Shown here in pieces: positions 6,652-16,479 of a stretch of DNA of 64,000 bases (position 1 is the first letter of the stretch; the number at the start of each line of letters is the position of its first letter). Source of the DNA: an uncultured Eubacteriales bacterium. Lineage in GTDB: Bacteria > Bacillota > Clostridia > Oscillospirales > Acutalibacteraceae. The DNA lies in assembly GCA_900318495.1 (NCBI GenBank), contig ONLA01000009.1:1-64000 (forward strand). The letters run 5' to 3'. A model generated the notes under the pieces. The model worked only from the letters and a program-made list of their open reading frames with translations, was not told the origin of the DNA and did no database searches. A program made the translations under genes and the position numbers.

Positions 6652-8454
6652 GTGAGTACAAAAAAACAGCACAATAATTACAAATTAAAAAACAACAGGT
6701 ACTCAGCTAACAGGTTCAATAATCATAATACACGTCAGAGTTATGATAAAATAACCAAAAACAAGGGAAAGAATAACCAGCCGAGACAATTTAAAAAGCC
6801 GTCTGTAAAAATTTCTTTTCTGGGCGGCCTTAACGAAATCGGCAAGAACATAACCGTTGTGGAGTGCGAGGGCGACATTGTTTTGATTGACTGCGGTATG
6901 GCGTTTCCGGACGGCGATATGCTCGGCGTTGACCTTGTTATCCCCGATTTCAGTTATGTTGAGCAGAATCAGGACAGGGTTCGCGGAATTGTTCTTACCC
7001 ACGGACACGAGGATCACATCGGCGGACTGCCGTTTTTGCTCTCAAAGGTAAACGTTCCGCTGTACGGAACGCCGCTGACTCTCGGACTTGTCGAAAACAA
7101 GCTGCGCGAGCACAGCCTTATAAACAAGGCGAAGCTTAATGTTGTTAACGCGGGCAGCTCGATTAAGCTGGGCTGTATGGAGATTAAGTTTATCCACGTT
7201 AACCATTCGATTCCGGATTCGGTAGCGTTCGCTATTAAAACTCCGGGCGGAACCATTGTACATTCGGGCGACTTTAAAATTGACTGCACTCCGATTTCGG
7301 GCGATATGATTGACCTGTCAAGCTTTGCGAGGGTAGGCGACGAGGGAGTTTTGGCGCTTCTTGCCGAAAGCACAAACGCCGAAAGACCGGGCTACACCCC
7401 GACCGAGAGAATGGTTTCGGAAAGCCTTGACAATCTATTCAAAAAGGCTGAAAAATACCGCATAATTATCGCGACCTTCGCGTCTAACGTTAACAGGGTG
7501 CAGCAGATTATTAACTGCGCCGAAAAATACGGCCGCAAGGTGGCGTTTTCGGGCAGAAGTATGGTCAATTATATGGATGTTGCCAAAAGGCTCGGCTACC
7601 TCAGCGTGCCCGAAAATATACTGATAGATATTGATATGCTCGGAAAATACCTTCCCGAACAGGTTGTGCTTGTTACCACAGGCAGCCAGGGCGAGCCGAT
7701 GAGCGCGCTGTCGCGCATGGCGTATTCCGACCACCGCAAGGTTATGGTAGGTGAGGGCGACTTTATTATTATCTCGGCAAATCCGATTCCCGGAAACGAA
7801 AAAACCGTCGGAAATGTTGTTGACGAGCTGCTTAAACGCGGATGCAAGGTTATTTACGAGAGTATGTACGACGTTCACGTTTCGGGACACGCGTGTCAGG
7901 AGGAGCTTAAAATTTTGCACAGGCTTGTAAAACCAAAGTTCTTTATTCCTGTTCACGGCGAGCAAAAGCACCTTCGCAAGCACGCTGAGCTTGCAGAGTT
8001 TTTGGGTATGGAAAAGAAGAATATCTTTATCGGCGACATCGGAAGCACCGTGGAGATAACCGAGGACAGCCTCAAGGAGGTTGCCAAGGTTCCTGCGGGA
8101 AAGGTGTTTGTTGACGGCTTGGGTGTAGGCGACGTCGGAAGCATAGTGCTTCGCGACAGAAAACACCTTGGACAGGACGGACTTATTATTATTGTCGCGT
8201 CGCTTGACGTGTATGACGGTCATGTTATCAGCGGTCCGGATATTGTGTCACGCGGTTTTGTGTATGTGCGCGAAAGCGAGGGCTTGCTTGACGAGGTTCG
8301 AAACCTCGCGCTTGAAATTCTTGAGGACTGCGCCGAAAACAACATTCACGAATGGGGCGTAATTAAAAACCGTATCAAGGACGAAATTTCAAAGCTTATT
8401 GCGCAGCGCACAAGAAGAACCCCGATGATTCTTCCGATTTTACAGGAGGTTTAA
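6652..8454 (+). CDS. rnj: Ribonuclease J
   Basis: 600 residues from GTG at 6652, after ACGGAGGT. RNase J is a metallo-beta-lactamase/beta-CASP nuclease with endo- and 5'-3' exonuclease activity in mRNA decay and RNA maturation. Residues 1-48 form an Asn/Lys/Gln-rich extension without folded character. The catalytic domain starts near KISFLGGLNEIGKN. HGHEDHIGG (about residue 122) gives the zinc ligands, with VNHSIPDS and HSGDFKID further on. LAESTNAERPG leads into the beta-CASP domain, and PVHGEQKHL (about 431) carries a late ligand. The C-terminal domain is complete. The next gene, gdpP, is in the same direction after a strong hairpin. Confidence 0.96.
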   Translation: MSTKKQHNNYKLKNNRYSANRFNNHNTRQSYDKITKNKGKNNQPRQFKKPSVKISFLGGLNEIGKNITVVECEGDIVLIDCGMAFPDGDMLGVDLVIPDFSYVEQNQDRVRGIVLTHGHEDHIGGLPFLLSKVNVPLYGTPLTLGLVENKLREHSLINKAKLNVVNAGSSIKLGCMEIKFIHVNHSIPDSVAFAIKTPGGTIVHSGDFKIDCTPISGDMIDLSSFARVGDEGVLALLAESTNAERPGYTPTERMVSESLDNLFKKAEKYRIIIATFASNVNRVQQIINCAEKYGRKVAFSGRSMVNYMDVAKRLGYLSVPENILIDIDMLGKYLPEQVVLVTTGSQGEPMSALSRMAYSDHRKVMVGEGDFIIISANPIPGNEKTVGNVVDELLKRGCKVIYESMYDVHVSGHACQEELKILHRLVKPKFFIPVHGEQKHLRKHAELAEFLGMEKKNIFIGDIGSTVEITEDSLKEVAKVPAGKVFVDGLGVGDVGSIVLRDRKHLGQDGLIIIVASLDVYDGHVISGPDIVSRGFVYVRESEGLLDEVRNLALEILEDCAENNIHEWGVIKNRIKDEISKLIAQRTRRTPMILPILQEV

Positions 8455-8480
8455 GGCATTGCCGGGCGCCGGCAAAGCCT
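8454..8480 (+). other. Intercistronic 12-bp hairpin between RNase J gene and gdpP
   Basis: AGGC-ATTGCCGG, loop GCG, then CCGGCAAAGCCT: twelve positions, eleven paired, starting in the RNase J stop codon. No T-run follows, so it may protect or pause the transcript rather than end it. Confidence 0.6.
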
Positions 8481-8558
8481 GACTTCGTATATTATATGTT
8501 TTTGCTGTACGAAAACGGTATTGCGATAATCCGTTGAGTATGCTGCACGGAGTAAATT

Positions 8559-10529
8559 ATGAGAAAAAAACACTGGATACTGACTCCCTGGTTTTCAATT
8601 TTTTGCGTTGTAATGCTGCTTATGACAACCTTTATGAGCAACTACAGCACAACACTGTTTTATGTTGACCTCGGTTTAACGGTGGCTTCGTTCGCGGTTG
8701 TGCTGATTCTTACTCTGACCTTCCGCAACTACATAAAGCGCACTGTCCGGGGCACTGCCGAGAGAATCAAGGACTTTAATTCGGAATATCTTGAAAAATA
8801 CAAATATCCCGTGGCAATAGCCGGTGAAGAGGGCGACATCATTTGGTGCAACGCGAGGTTCCGCAAGCGCCTGTGTAACAGCCGCAGCCCCGAGGGCGAC
8901 GATATGAACGCGTACCTGTCGGGTAATGATGTGTTTCAAATCGCGGACGGCGAGGGCGTGGAAATAGCCGTTGACGGCAAGGAATTTACCGCGTACTGCA
9001 TATCTACGGGCGACGGCTCGGTTGTGGTGTGCCATTTTATTGAGAACACTTATTACAAAAATATGGTTCGCGAATATCACGCCGGACTTCCGTGCGTCGC
9101 GCTTGTTACCTTTGACAACGCCGAGGAGTTTTACGCAGGCTCCGACGAATCGTTTTCGACGGTACTTATCTCGGTTGAAGCGCATTTGCAGCGCTGGGCT
9201 TTGGATTATCAGGCTCTTTACAAAAAGATTAACAACAACCGTTTTATGATTATTTTCCGCGACGCCGACGTTGACAAGATGATCGCACTTAAATTTCCTA
9301 TACTGAAGGATATACGCTCAATCAATTCAACAAGGCTGATTCCCACAATATCCGTCGGACTCAGCCGCGGAAGCAAGACGGTCAAGGAGAGCGAGTCAAA
9401 CGCGCGAAAGGCGCTTGAAATGGCGCTTGGCAGAGGCGGCGACCAGGTTGCCATAATCAAGGATAACGGATATGAGTTCTTTGGCGGAACCGCGGCGGCG
9501 ACAGAAAAAATCAGTAAGGTCAGAATGAGAGTTATCGCCAACGCGATAAGCCGTGCCGTAAACGATTCGGACAAGGTTTATATTATGGGACACAGGTTTT
9601 CCGACCTTGACTGCGTAGGTGCGGCAATCGGTTTGCAAAGCATAATGGAGAAATCCTTTAAGCGGTACAGCAAGGTTGTTGTTGACAGGCTGAGCTCAAT
9701 GTCAAAACAGCTTATAGAATATACCGAAAGCCGCCTTGAAAACAATATTTTTATCTCGCCCGAGGAAGCGCTCAGGGGAGTTACTTCAAGGTCGCTGCTT
9801 ATTATTGTTGACACACACCTCAAAAATTCACTTGAAAGCCCGGAGCTTTTTGAAAAATGCAAGCGCTGTGTAGTAATCGACCATCACCGGAAATCGGTAA
9901 ATCACATTCAGTCCGCGCTTGTGTTTTGTCATGAGCCGTCGGCTTCGTCAGCCTGCGAAATGTGTTCCGAAATCATCAGCTATATGGACGATTCGCCGCT
10001 CGGTTATGTTCAGGCGGACGCGCTTTTAAGCGGTATTATGCTTGACACAAAGAATTTTGTGCTGAAAACAGGCGTGCGCACCTTTGAAGCCGCCGCTTAT
10101 CTGAGAAGGAAGGGCGCGAACACCCTTACCGTAAAGGAAATGTTTTCGGGCAGTATTGATACATACCGCGAAAAGGTTGAAATTGTGTGCCGCAGTGAAA
10201 TGCACAGGGGCTGCGCAATTTCCAAAACAACAATAATCGCTGAGGATATACGCCTTGCGGCGGCTCAGGCGGCTGACGAAATGCTGACCTTGCAGGGAGT
10301 AAGCGCGTCGTTTGTAATTTTTACAAACAACAATCAGATTAACATATCCGCGCGAAGCTACGGCAGGGTAAACGTTCAGCTTATTATGGAAAAATTAGAG
10401 GGCGGCGGTCACCAGACAATGGCTGCCACTCAGCTTAAAAATACAACTCAGGAAAAGGCTTACGCGCGTCTTATTCAGGCTATAAACGAGGCGCTTGATG
10501 AAGCCGAGGCGGAAAATACGGAGAAATAA
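8559..10529 (+). CDS. gdpP: Cyclic-di-AMP phosphodiesterase GdpP (DHH/DHHA1)
   Basis: 656 residues. The family hydrolyses c-di-AMP to pApA at the membrane. Two membrane helices lie at about residues 10-27 and 34-54. A PAS-like segment (EYLEKYKYPVAIAGEEG) follows at about 75-150 and a degenerate GGDEF domain at about 165-310. The DHH domain starts near 335 with MGHRFSDLDCVGAA, the metal-binding motif, and has VIDHHRKS at about 440. The DHHA1 domain ends with GGGHQTMAATQL near 614. All core metal-binding positions look present. It precedes rplI and dnaB, a common Firmicutes order. Confidence 0.93.
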   Translation: MRKKHWILTPWFSIFCVVMLLMTTFMSNYSTTLFYVDLGLTVASFAVVLILTLTFRNYIKRTVRGTAERIKDFNSEYLEKYKYPVAIAGEEGDIIWCNARFRKRLCNSRSPEGDDMNAYLSGNDVFQIADGEGVEIAVDGKEFTAYCISTGDGSVVVCHFIENTYYKNMVREYHAGLPCVALVTFDNAEEFYAGSDESFSTVLISVEAHLQRWALDYQALYKKINNNRFMIIFRDADVDKMIALKFPILKDIRSINSTRLIPTISVGLSRGSKTVKESESNARKALEMALGRGGDQVAIIKDNGYEFFGGTAAATEKISKVRMRVIANAISRAVNDSDKVYIMGHRFSDLDCVGAAIGLQSIMEKSFKRYSKVVVDRLSSMSKQLIEYTESRLENNIFISPEEALRGVTSRSLLIIVDTHLKNSLESPELFEKCKRCVVIDHHRKSVNHIQSALVFCHEPSASSACEMCSEIISYMDDSPLGYVQADALLSGIMLDTKNFVLKTGVRTFEAAAYLRRKGANTLTVKEMFSGSIDTYREKVEIVCRSEMHRGCAISKTTIIAEDIRLAAAQAADEMLTLQGVSASFVIFTNNNQINISARSYGRVNVQLIMEKLEGGGHQTMAATQLKNTTQEKAYARLIQAINEALDEAEAENTEK

Positions 10530-10563
10530 ACGCAGCCGCCTAAAACGGAAGGGAGTAATAAAA

Positions 10564-11010
10564 ATGAAGGTTATTTTATTGCAGGACATCAAATCGCTTG
10601 GTAAAAAGGGCGAGCTTTGCGAGGTGTCCGAAGGTTACGGAAGAAATTATCTTTTGCCTAAAAAGCTTGCCAAAGAAGCGAACGCCCAGGCGATGAACGA
10701 ATATAAGAACGCCGAGAATTCCAAGAATTTTAAAATCGCTTCGGCGAAATCACAGGCGGAAGGATACAAAAAACAGCTTGAGGGAAAAACCTTTAAAATG
10801 ACCGCGAAAGCCGGCAAGGGCGGCAAGCTGTTCGGCAGCATAACCTCAAAGCAGGTAGCCGACGAAATCAAAAAGCAGTATAATATCGTTGTTGACAAGC
10901 GCAAGGTAGTGCTTGAGCGCGACATCAAGGAATTTGGTACATACAGCGCGGAGGTAAAGCTTTACACAGGTATCTCCGCAAAAATCGACATTCAGGTCAG
11001 CGAGGGTTAA
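10564..11010 (+). CDS. rplI: 50S ribosomal protein bL9
   Basis: 148 residues starting MKVILLQDIKSLGKKGE, the conserved L9 start. GGGAG lies ten bases upstream. The N-terminal RNA-binding domain includes GYGRNYLLPKKLA. A long connecting helix (residues about 42-75) and the C-terminal domain (GKLFGSITSKQVADEI) follow. Length is normal. An in-frame ATG at 10495 would add 23 basic residues and lies inside gdpP, so it is not used here. It sits between gdpP and dnaB with a repeat element before dnaB. Confidence 0.96.
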   Translation: MKVILLQDIKSLGKKGELCEVSEGYGRNYLLPKKLAKEANAQAMNEYKNAENSKNFKIASAKSQAEGYKKQLEGKTFKMTAKAGKGGKLFGSITSKQVADEIKKQYNIVVDKRKVVLERDIKEFGTYSAEVKLYTGISAKIDIQVSEG

Positions 11011-11115
11011 GGCAACACCGCACAATTCAAGGAGCACGGCTTGCTTGAATATTATTCCGTCAGCTTGCCCAAAAAATCTCGGCAAGGCGTCAGCCTTACC
11101 TTGATTTAGCCTTAA
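11008..11115. repeat. AAGGCAA-family repeat between rplI and dnaB
   Basis: About 108 bases starting TTAAGGCAACACCGC and ending GCCTTAA. The left ~45 bases closely match 36013-36057 (shared GCACGGCTTGCTTGAAT). The right part contains a GGCAAGGC/GCCTTACC stem also seen in the MITE copies at 40681 and 60552. Confidence 0.65.
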
Positions 11116-11136
11116 TTCGCTTAACACAGGTAAGCT

Positions 11137-12507
11137 ATGGACAACAATAATCCCGGCGAGTTCGTCTCGTCAACAATGCCCTACAGTCCGGAGGCGGAGC
11201 AGGCGGTGCTCGGCGCCATTATCAGGGACAACGACGTCTTTGACAAGGTGCTTGACCACGTAAAAACGCCCGACTTCTTCTATGTGGGTTTGCACAGGCA
11301 AATCTACGCCAAAATGCAGGACATGATGAATTATGGGCAGGCAATCGACTATGTAACCCTGCTCGACCAGTTACAAAAAAATAATACCTTTGACGAAGCA
11401 ACCGGCAAAACCTACCTTTTTGATTTGGTAGAAAACTGTCCGTCGGTTTCAAACGCCGAGTCTTACGCCAAGATTATCAAGGATAAATACCGTTTGCGCC
11501 GGCTTATTCAGGCAGCGCGCGAGATGATTGATGACGCGACCTCGGACGCGGACGAGCCTTCGGTTCTTATTGACGCCGCCGAGCAAAAGCTTTTTGATAT
11601 TCGCGACGGCAGCGAAAAAGGCGGTCTTGAACGGCTGAGCTCGGTTATTTTGCAGACCTTTGACCGTCTTGATTCGCTTAACCGTGAGGCTGACGACAGC
11701 ATTAAGCCTGTTTCAACCGGTATCGGCGACCTTGACAGGGTAATTACCGGACTAAACCGCAGCGACCTTATTATTTTGGCTGCGCGTCCCGGTATGGGAA
11801 AGACCAGCTTCGCGCTCAATATTGCGCGAAACGTGGCTGTTACCGGTAAAAAAACCGTCGCGTTTTTCTCGCTTGAAATGTCGCGCGAACAGCTTGCAAG
11901 CCGTCTTTTGTCCTCCGAGGCTATGGTAGGCGGTACAAAGCTCAGAACAGGCAGGCTTAACGACGACGAATGGAACCGTCTTATTCCTGCCAGCGACGTG
12001 CTTAAAAACGCCGAGATTTTTATTGACGATACGCCGGGAATGACAATCACCGAGATGAAGTCAAAGCTGAGAAGGCTGCGAAGCGTTGATTTGGTTGTTG
12101 TCGATTATCTTCAGCTTATGTCGAGCACCAGAAGAATTGACAGCCGTGTAAACGAAATTTCCGAGATAACACGAAACCTCAAAATTTTGGCGAAGGAACT
12201 GAATGTTCCCGTCATTACGCTTTCTCAGCTTTCGCGTGCGTCCGAGCAGCGTCCCGACCACCGTCCGCAGCTTTCCGACCTGCGTGACTCCGGTTCAATC
12301 GAGCAGGACGCGGACATCGTGCTTTTCCTTTACCGAGAGGGATACTACGACAAGGACAGCGGCGACGACGCGGCGGCTCCGCAGGCGGACGTGAATTCCG
12401 GCGAATGTATCGTAGCAAAAAACAGACACGGCGAAATGAGCACGGTAAAGCTGCACTGGCAGGGCGAATTTATGCGCTTTACCAACGTGGAGAACCGTTA
12501 TGGTTAA
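11137..12507 (+). CDS. dnaB: Replicative DNA helicase DnaB
   Basis: 456 residues. The hexameric 5'-3' helicase drives the replication fork and recruits primase. The N-terminal helical domain (PYSPEAEQAVLGAII) runs to about residue 120. The RecA-like motor has Walker A ARPGMGKTSFALN near 217, Walker B VVVDYLQLMSS near 322, and the arginine-finger region SDLRDSGSIEQDAD near 385. Length is typical. Its last 8 bases overlap tilS, so translation is coupled. The dnaG gene is elsewhere, at 48 kb. Confidence 0.97.
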   Translation: MDNNNPGEFVSSTMPYSPEAEQAVLGAIIRDNDVFDKVLDHVKTPDFFYVGLHRQIYAKMQDMMNYGQAIDYVTLLDQLQKNNTFDEATGKTYLFDLVENCPSVSNAESYAKIIKDKYRLRRLIQAAREMIDDATSDADEPSVLIDAAEQKLFDIRDGSEKGGLERLSSVILQTFDRLDSLNREADDSIKPVSTGIGDLDRVITGLNRSDLIILAARPGMGKTSFALNIARNVAVTGKKTVAFFSLEMSREQLASRLLSSEAMVGGTKLRTGRLNDDEWNRLIPASDVLKNAEIFIDDTPGMTITEMKSKLRRLRSVDLVVVDYLQLMSSTRRIDSRVNEISEITRNLKILAKELNVPVITLSQLSRASEQRPDHRPQLSDLRDSGSIEQDADIVLFLYREGYYDKDSGDDAAAPQADVNSGECIVAKNRHGEMSTVKLHWQGEFMRFTNVENRYG

Positions 12508-13795
12508 CCGTGTGCTGCTTACGAACGAAAGGTATTCGCTGTTTGAATACGGCGACAAAATTATTGTCGCGCTTTCGGGCGGAGCGGATTCGGTTTGCCT
12601 GCTTCATATTCTTTGTTCTTTAAAAGAAAAATTTAATCTTACAATATACGCCGCTCACCTAAACCACGGTATTCGCGGAGAGGAAGCGGAGCGTGATGAA
12701 CAATTTTGCAAAATTCTTTGTAAGAATTATAATGTCAGGCTTTTCACCGAAAAAAAGGATATTCCAAAGCTTGCCAAAGCCCGTGGAAAGAGTGAGGAGC
12801 TTTGCGGCAGGCTTGAACGATACGCGTTTTTTGACAGGGTTTCGGCAAGCGCCGGCGCGAAAATCGCTACGGCTCACAACGCGAGCGACAACGCCGAAAC
12901 GCTGATTTTTAATATTGCCCGCGGCGCGTCGGTGTCGGGCGCATCCGCTATTCCGCCCAGGCGCGGAAATATTATCCGTCCGCTTATTGAGCAAACCGGT
13001 GAACAAATCAGGGAATACTGCCGCGTTAACGGACTTGAATTTGTTACCGACAGCACGAATTTGAGCGACGGTTACACCCGCAATAAAATCCGTCACAGGA
13101 TTATTCCCTTGCTTAAGGAACTGAACCCGGGCTTTGACGCCGCTGCTATGCGGTTTACCCAAAGCGCGGCGGAATCAAGGGAATTCATTGAAATGTGCGC
13201 GGAAAAAGCGCTGGAGGAAAGTAAAACTCCATACGGATACAACGCTGATATTCTTAAATCGAATTATAAAGCTGTGCTGTACGCCGCGATAGCCAAAATA
13301 TGCGGCAAAAGCGCACAGCGTATACATATCGAGGAAATCGCGCGTAAGCTCGCTACCGGCGGTTCTGTCAGTCTTTCGGACGGTAAAACCGCAATATGCC
13401 GGCAGGGTATATTGAGAATTACGCGAAAAACCGATGAAAAATTTTTTTTGGAAATTCCGCTTAACGGTGAAATTTCTTTTAAATTTGGCGACACTATTGT
13501 GTGTGCTTCGGTAAATTCAAAACACAGGGATGATTTTGTCTTTCGCACGCGAAAAAGCGGAGACAGATTTACATATTCAAAACGCGGGGTTACAAAGCCT
13601 CTGCGCAAAATGATGAACGAGCAGAAAATTCCGGCGGAGCAGCGCGGAAAAACCCTTTTGCTTTGCAGCCAAAGCACGGTAATCTGGTGTATGGGTGTTG
13701 GTTTTTCCGCTCAGGGCGAACAGCTGCGGAAAACGGCGGAGCTGAAAATAGAAACTTCTAAAGCCACAGGAGGTAATTATGAACAAGAACATTGA
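12500..13795 (+). CDS. tilS: tRNA(Ile)-lysidine synthase TilS
   Basis: 431 residues. TilS uses ATP and lysine to convert C34 of the minor tRNA-Ile to lysidine so that it reads AUA. The PP-loop ALSGGADSVCLLH is at about residue 25. HLNHGIRGEEAERDE and ATAHNASDNAET mark the N-terminal nucleotide-binding domain. DSTNLSDGYTRNKIRH (about 185) is the tRNA-positioning signature. The C-terminal TilS domain is present (RKSGDRFTYSKRGVTKPLRKM). It overlaps dnaB by 8 bases and hpt by 17, forming a tight dnaB-tilS-hpt-ftsH run; tilS-hpt-ftsH is a conserved Firmicutes order. Confidence 0.95.
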   Translation: MVNRVLLTNERYSLFEYGDKIIVALSGGADSVCLLHILCSLKEKFNLTIYAAHLNHGIRGEEAERDEQFCKILCKNYNVRLFTEKKDIPKLAKARGKSEELCGRLERYAFFDRVSASAGAKIATAHNASDNAETLIFNIARGASVSGASAIPPRRGNIIRPLIEQTGEQIREYCRVNGLEFVTDSTNLSDGYTRNKIRHRIIPLLKELNPGFDAAAMRFTQSAAESREFIEMCAEKALEESKTPYGYNADILKSNYKAVLYAAIAKICGKSAQRIHIEEIARKLATGGSVSLSDGKTAICRQGILRITRKTDEKFFLEIPLNGEISFKFGDTIVCASVNSKHRDDFVFRTRKSGDRFTYSKRGVTKPLRKMMNEQKIPAEQRGKTLLLCSQSTVIWCMGVGFSAQGEQLRKTAELKIETSKATGGNYEQEH

Positions 13796-14318
13796 GTCTG
13801 TACTTATATCGGAACAGAAACTTGAAAAAATTGTGAATTCGCTTGCAAAACAAATTGAAAAAGATTATAATGACAAAGAGTTTATTATGCTTGGACTTTT
13901 AAAGGGAAGCATAGCCTTTATGGCGGACTTGATGAAAAATATCGACCTTGATTTCCGCATTGACTTTATGGTTGCCTCAAGCTACGGCAGCGGCACCGAA
14001 AGCTCGGGCAAGGTCAAGATAAAAAAAGACACCGAATTTGAGGTTAAGGACAAAAATATTCTTATCGTTGAGGATATTGTTGACTCCGGCAACACCCTAA
14101 ACTTTGTGTGCAATTACCTTATGACACGCGGCGCGGCGGATGTTAAGGTTGTTACGCTTTGCGACAAGCCCACGCGGCGTAAGGTTCCGTTTGAGCCGGA
14201 TTATGTAGGTCAGGTTATTCCCGACGAGTTTATTGTCGGCTACGGACTTGACTATGACGAGTTGTACCGCAATTTGCCGTATATCGGCGTGCTTAAACGC
14301 TCGGTTTACGAAAACTAA
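13779..14318 (+). CDS. hpt: Hypoxanthine phosphoribosyltransferase
   Basis: 179 residues. The enzyme salvages hypoxanthine (and usually guanine) with PRPP to form IMP or GMP in the cytosol. VEDIVDSGNTL (about residue 100) is the PRPP-binding loop. LKGSIAFMADL and SSYGSGTESSG match the flexible catalytic loop, and PDEFIVGYGLDY is the C-terminal purine-contact motif. AGGAGG precedes the start inside tilS. The gene overlaps tilS by 17 bases and leads into ftsH 41 bases later. Confidence 0.96.
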   Translation: MNKNIESVLISEQKLEKIVNSLAKQIEKDYNDKEFIMLGLLKGSIAFMADLMKNIDLDFRIDFMVASSYGSGTESSGKVKIKKDTEFEVKDKNILIVEDIVDSGNTLNFVCNYLMTRGAADVKVVTLCDKPTRRKVPFEPDYVGQVIPDEFIVGYGLDYDELYRNLPYIGVLKRSVYEN

Positions 14319-14359
14319 TAATCATAATATATTATCATCAGCCAAAGGAGTGATAACGA

Positions 14360-16360
14360 TTGGATAACAAAAAAAGAGCACGCAATCTTGTGCTTTATCT
14401 GGGTATTCCTATCTTACTGATTATTATTGCCGCTGTGTTTTTAAGCACGCGTCAGTCAGAACCGCCCAAAACCTCAACCCTTGTCAAGTATTTTGAGGAG
14501 GGAAAGGTAGAAAGCTATACAATCAATTACGGTTCGGGAGTGGTTGAGCTTACCCTTAAAAAGGGTGAAAAGGCTTATCCTGCCGACAACAAGAACGAAA
14601 CGGGCGCGGTTAATCCGCTGGTTCCTTCGTCGCAGAACCGTAACACGTCGTCAACCGAAGCCAACGGCAAGGTTGTTGTAAAGGGACAGCTTGCCGATAT
14701 AAGCCGTTTTATTGACGACATTAAGCCGTATCAGGCAAAGGCGACAGGCGACGAGGCAATAAGTTATAACTATATCAGGGCAAGCGACAATTCGCTTTTG
14801 CTCGATTTAATTCCTACCTTTATTCTTATTGTAATTTTCATCGGCGCGTGGGTGTTCTTTATGAAGCGCCTCGGAGGCGGCGGCCTCGGCGGCCGTGAAA
14901 TGAACTTCGGCAAGGCGAAAATCAAAAACACCAACGACGAAAAGCGCAAAACTACGTTTGACGACGTTGCGGGAGCCGACGAGGAAAAGGAAGAGCTTGA
15001 AGAAGTTGTTGAATTCCTGAAATCACCTGAAAAGTTCAATAAGCTCGGCGCGAGAATCCCCAAGGGCGTGTTGCTTGTGGGACCTCCCGGTACAGGTAAA
15101 ACTCTGCTTGCAAGGGCAGTTGCCGGTGAAGCAGGCGTTCCGTTCTTCTCAATTTCGGGTTCTGATTTTGTGGAAATGTTTGTCGGCGTCGGCGCGTCGC
15201 GTGTGCGCGACCTGTTCGACCAGGCAAAGAAGAATTCGCCCTGTATTATTTTCATCGACGAAATCGACGCTGTAGGCCGTCAAAGAGGCGCGGGCCTGGG
15301 CGGCGGCAACGACGAGCGCGAGCAGACTCTTAACCAGCTTCTTGTTGAAATGGACGGCTTCGGTGTAAACGAGGGAGTAATCCTTATTGCCGCTACCAAC
15401 CGTCCCGACGTTCTTGACCCTGCGCTTTTGCGTCCCGGCAGATTTGACCGCCAGGTGGTTGTAAGCTATCCCGACGTAAACGGCCGTGAAGCCATTCTTA
15501 AGGTGCACGCGCGCAAAAAGCCGCTTGCTCCCGACGTTAAGCTTAAAACAATCGCAAAGACCACAGCCGGCTTTACGGGCGCGGATTTGGAAAATCTTCT
15601 TAATGAAGCGGCGCTTCTTGCCGCAAGGGCTGACAAAAAAGCTATTACAATGAAGGAGATTGAGGAAGCCACAATCAAGGTTGTAGTCGGAGCCGAAAAG
15701 AAGTCGAAGGTTATGAGCGACAAGGAAAAGAAGCTGACCGCTTATCACGAGGCAGGCCACGCAATTCTCTTTGACGTCCTTGAAACTCAGGATCCGGTTC
15801 ACGAAATTTCGATTATTCCGCGCGGAATGGCAGGCGGTTACACAATGCCGCTTCCCACGGAGGATAAGTCATATAACAGCCGCAACGAAATGCTCGAGGA
15901 TATTGTGGTATCGCTCGGCGGACGTGTTGCCGAAGCGCTTATTATGGACGATATATCCACAGGCGCTTCAAACGATATTGAAAAGGCAACCAAGACCGCG
16001 CGCGATATGGTAACAAAATACGGTATGACAAAGGAACTCGGCTGTGTAAATTACGGCAATGAAAGCGGAAGCGTATTCCTCGGCCGTGACTACGGCAGAA
16101 CACAGGATTACAGCGAAGCTACCGCCGCCAAAATTGACGAGCTTGTACTTCAGATTGTAAACGACGCTTACGCAAGAGCGGAAAAGCTGCTCAGCGAAAA
16201 CATCGACAAGCTCCACGAAATCGCCGCTTATCTTATTAAGCACGAAAAGATGGGCAGCGCCGACTTTGAGGCTGTTATGAACGGCACCTATGTTGAGCCT
16301 GTTGAGGTTGAAGAAGAGGAAGCCGAAGATACAGAATTGAATAATTCTACAGAAGAATAA
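14360..16360 (+). CDS. ftsH: ATP-dependent zinc metalloprotease FtsH
   Basis: 666 residues from a TTG start at 14360 supported by AAAGGAG. FtsH is a membrane hexamer that degrades damaged or regulated proteins. Helices at about residues 11-28 and 150-168 flank an external domain with a Asn/Ser-rich insert. The AAA domain has GPPGTGKT near 241, [10 protein letters not shown] and the second region of homology [20 protein letters not shown]. The protease has HEAGH near 463 and a distal acidic ligand in the C-terminal domain. The tail (about 650-666) is very acidic. It ends the tilS-hpt-ftsH unit before a terminator. Confidence 0.96.
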   Translation: MDNKKRARNLVLYLGIPILLIIIAAVFLSTRQSEPPKTSTLVKYFEEGKVESYTINYGSGVVELTLKKGEKAYPADNKNETGAVNPLVPSSQNRNTSSTEANGKVVVKGQLADISRFIDDIKPYQAKATGDEAISYNYIRASDNSLLLDLIPTFILIVIFIGAWVFFMKRLGGGGLGGREMNFGKAKIKNTNDEKRKTTFDDVAGADEEKEELEEVVEFLKSPEKFNKLGARIPKGVLLVGPPGTGKTLLARAVAGEAGVPFFSISGSDFVEMFVGVGASRVRDLFDQAKKNSPCIIFIDEIDAVGRQRGAGLGGGNDEREQTLNQLLVEMDGFGVNEGVILIAATNRPDVLDPALLRPGRFDRQVVVSYPDVNGREAILKVHARKKPLAPDVKLKTIAKTTAGFTGADLENLLNEAALLAARADKKAITMKEIEEATIKVVVGAEKKSKVMSDKEKKLTAYHEAGHAILFDVLETQDPVHEISIIPRGMAGGYTMPLPTEDKSYNSRNEMLEDIVVSLGGRVAEALIMDDISTGASNDIEKATKTARDMVTKYGMTKELGCVNYGNESGSVFLGRDYGRTQDYSEATAAKIDELVLQIVNDAYARAEKLLSENIDKLHEIAAYLIKHEKMGSADFEAVMNGTYVEPVEVEEEEAEDTELNNSTEE

Positions 16361-16368
16361 TAATTAAA

Positions 16369-16398
16369 AATACGGCGGAGGAATCCGTCGTATTTTTT
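16369..16398 (+). terminator. ftsH terminator
   Basis: AATACGGCGGA at 16369-16379 pairs with 16384-16394 (one G-U), 4-nt loop, followed by TTTTTC. Confidence 0.85.
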
Positions 16399-16420
16399 CG
16401 AACTTATTTTCGAGAAAATG

Positions 16421-16449
16421 TTGATATTTTAATAACTATGTGGTAAAAT
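16421..16449 (+). promoter_or_regulatory. uvrA promoter
   Basis: TTGATA at 16421-16426, 17-base spacer, TAAAAT at 16444-16449; uvrA starts 30 bases later. No LexA-like box was recognised. Confidence 0.65.
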
Positions 16450-16479
16450 AAACTTATATCAAATAAAAGGACTAAGACT

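Noticed and set aside
7435..8223. 262-residue leftward open frame inside the RNase J gene
   Set aside because: It is antisense to a highly conserved gene, has no family motifs or ribosome site, and reflects codon bias of the real gene.
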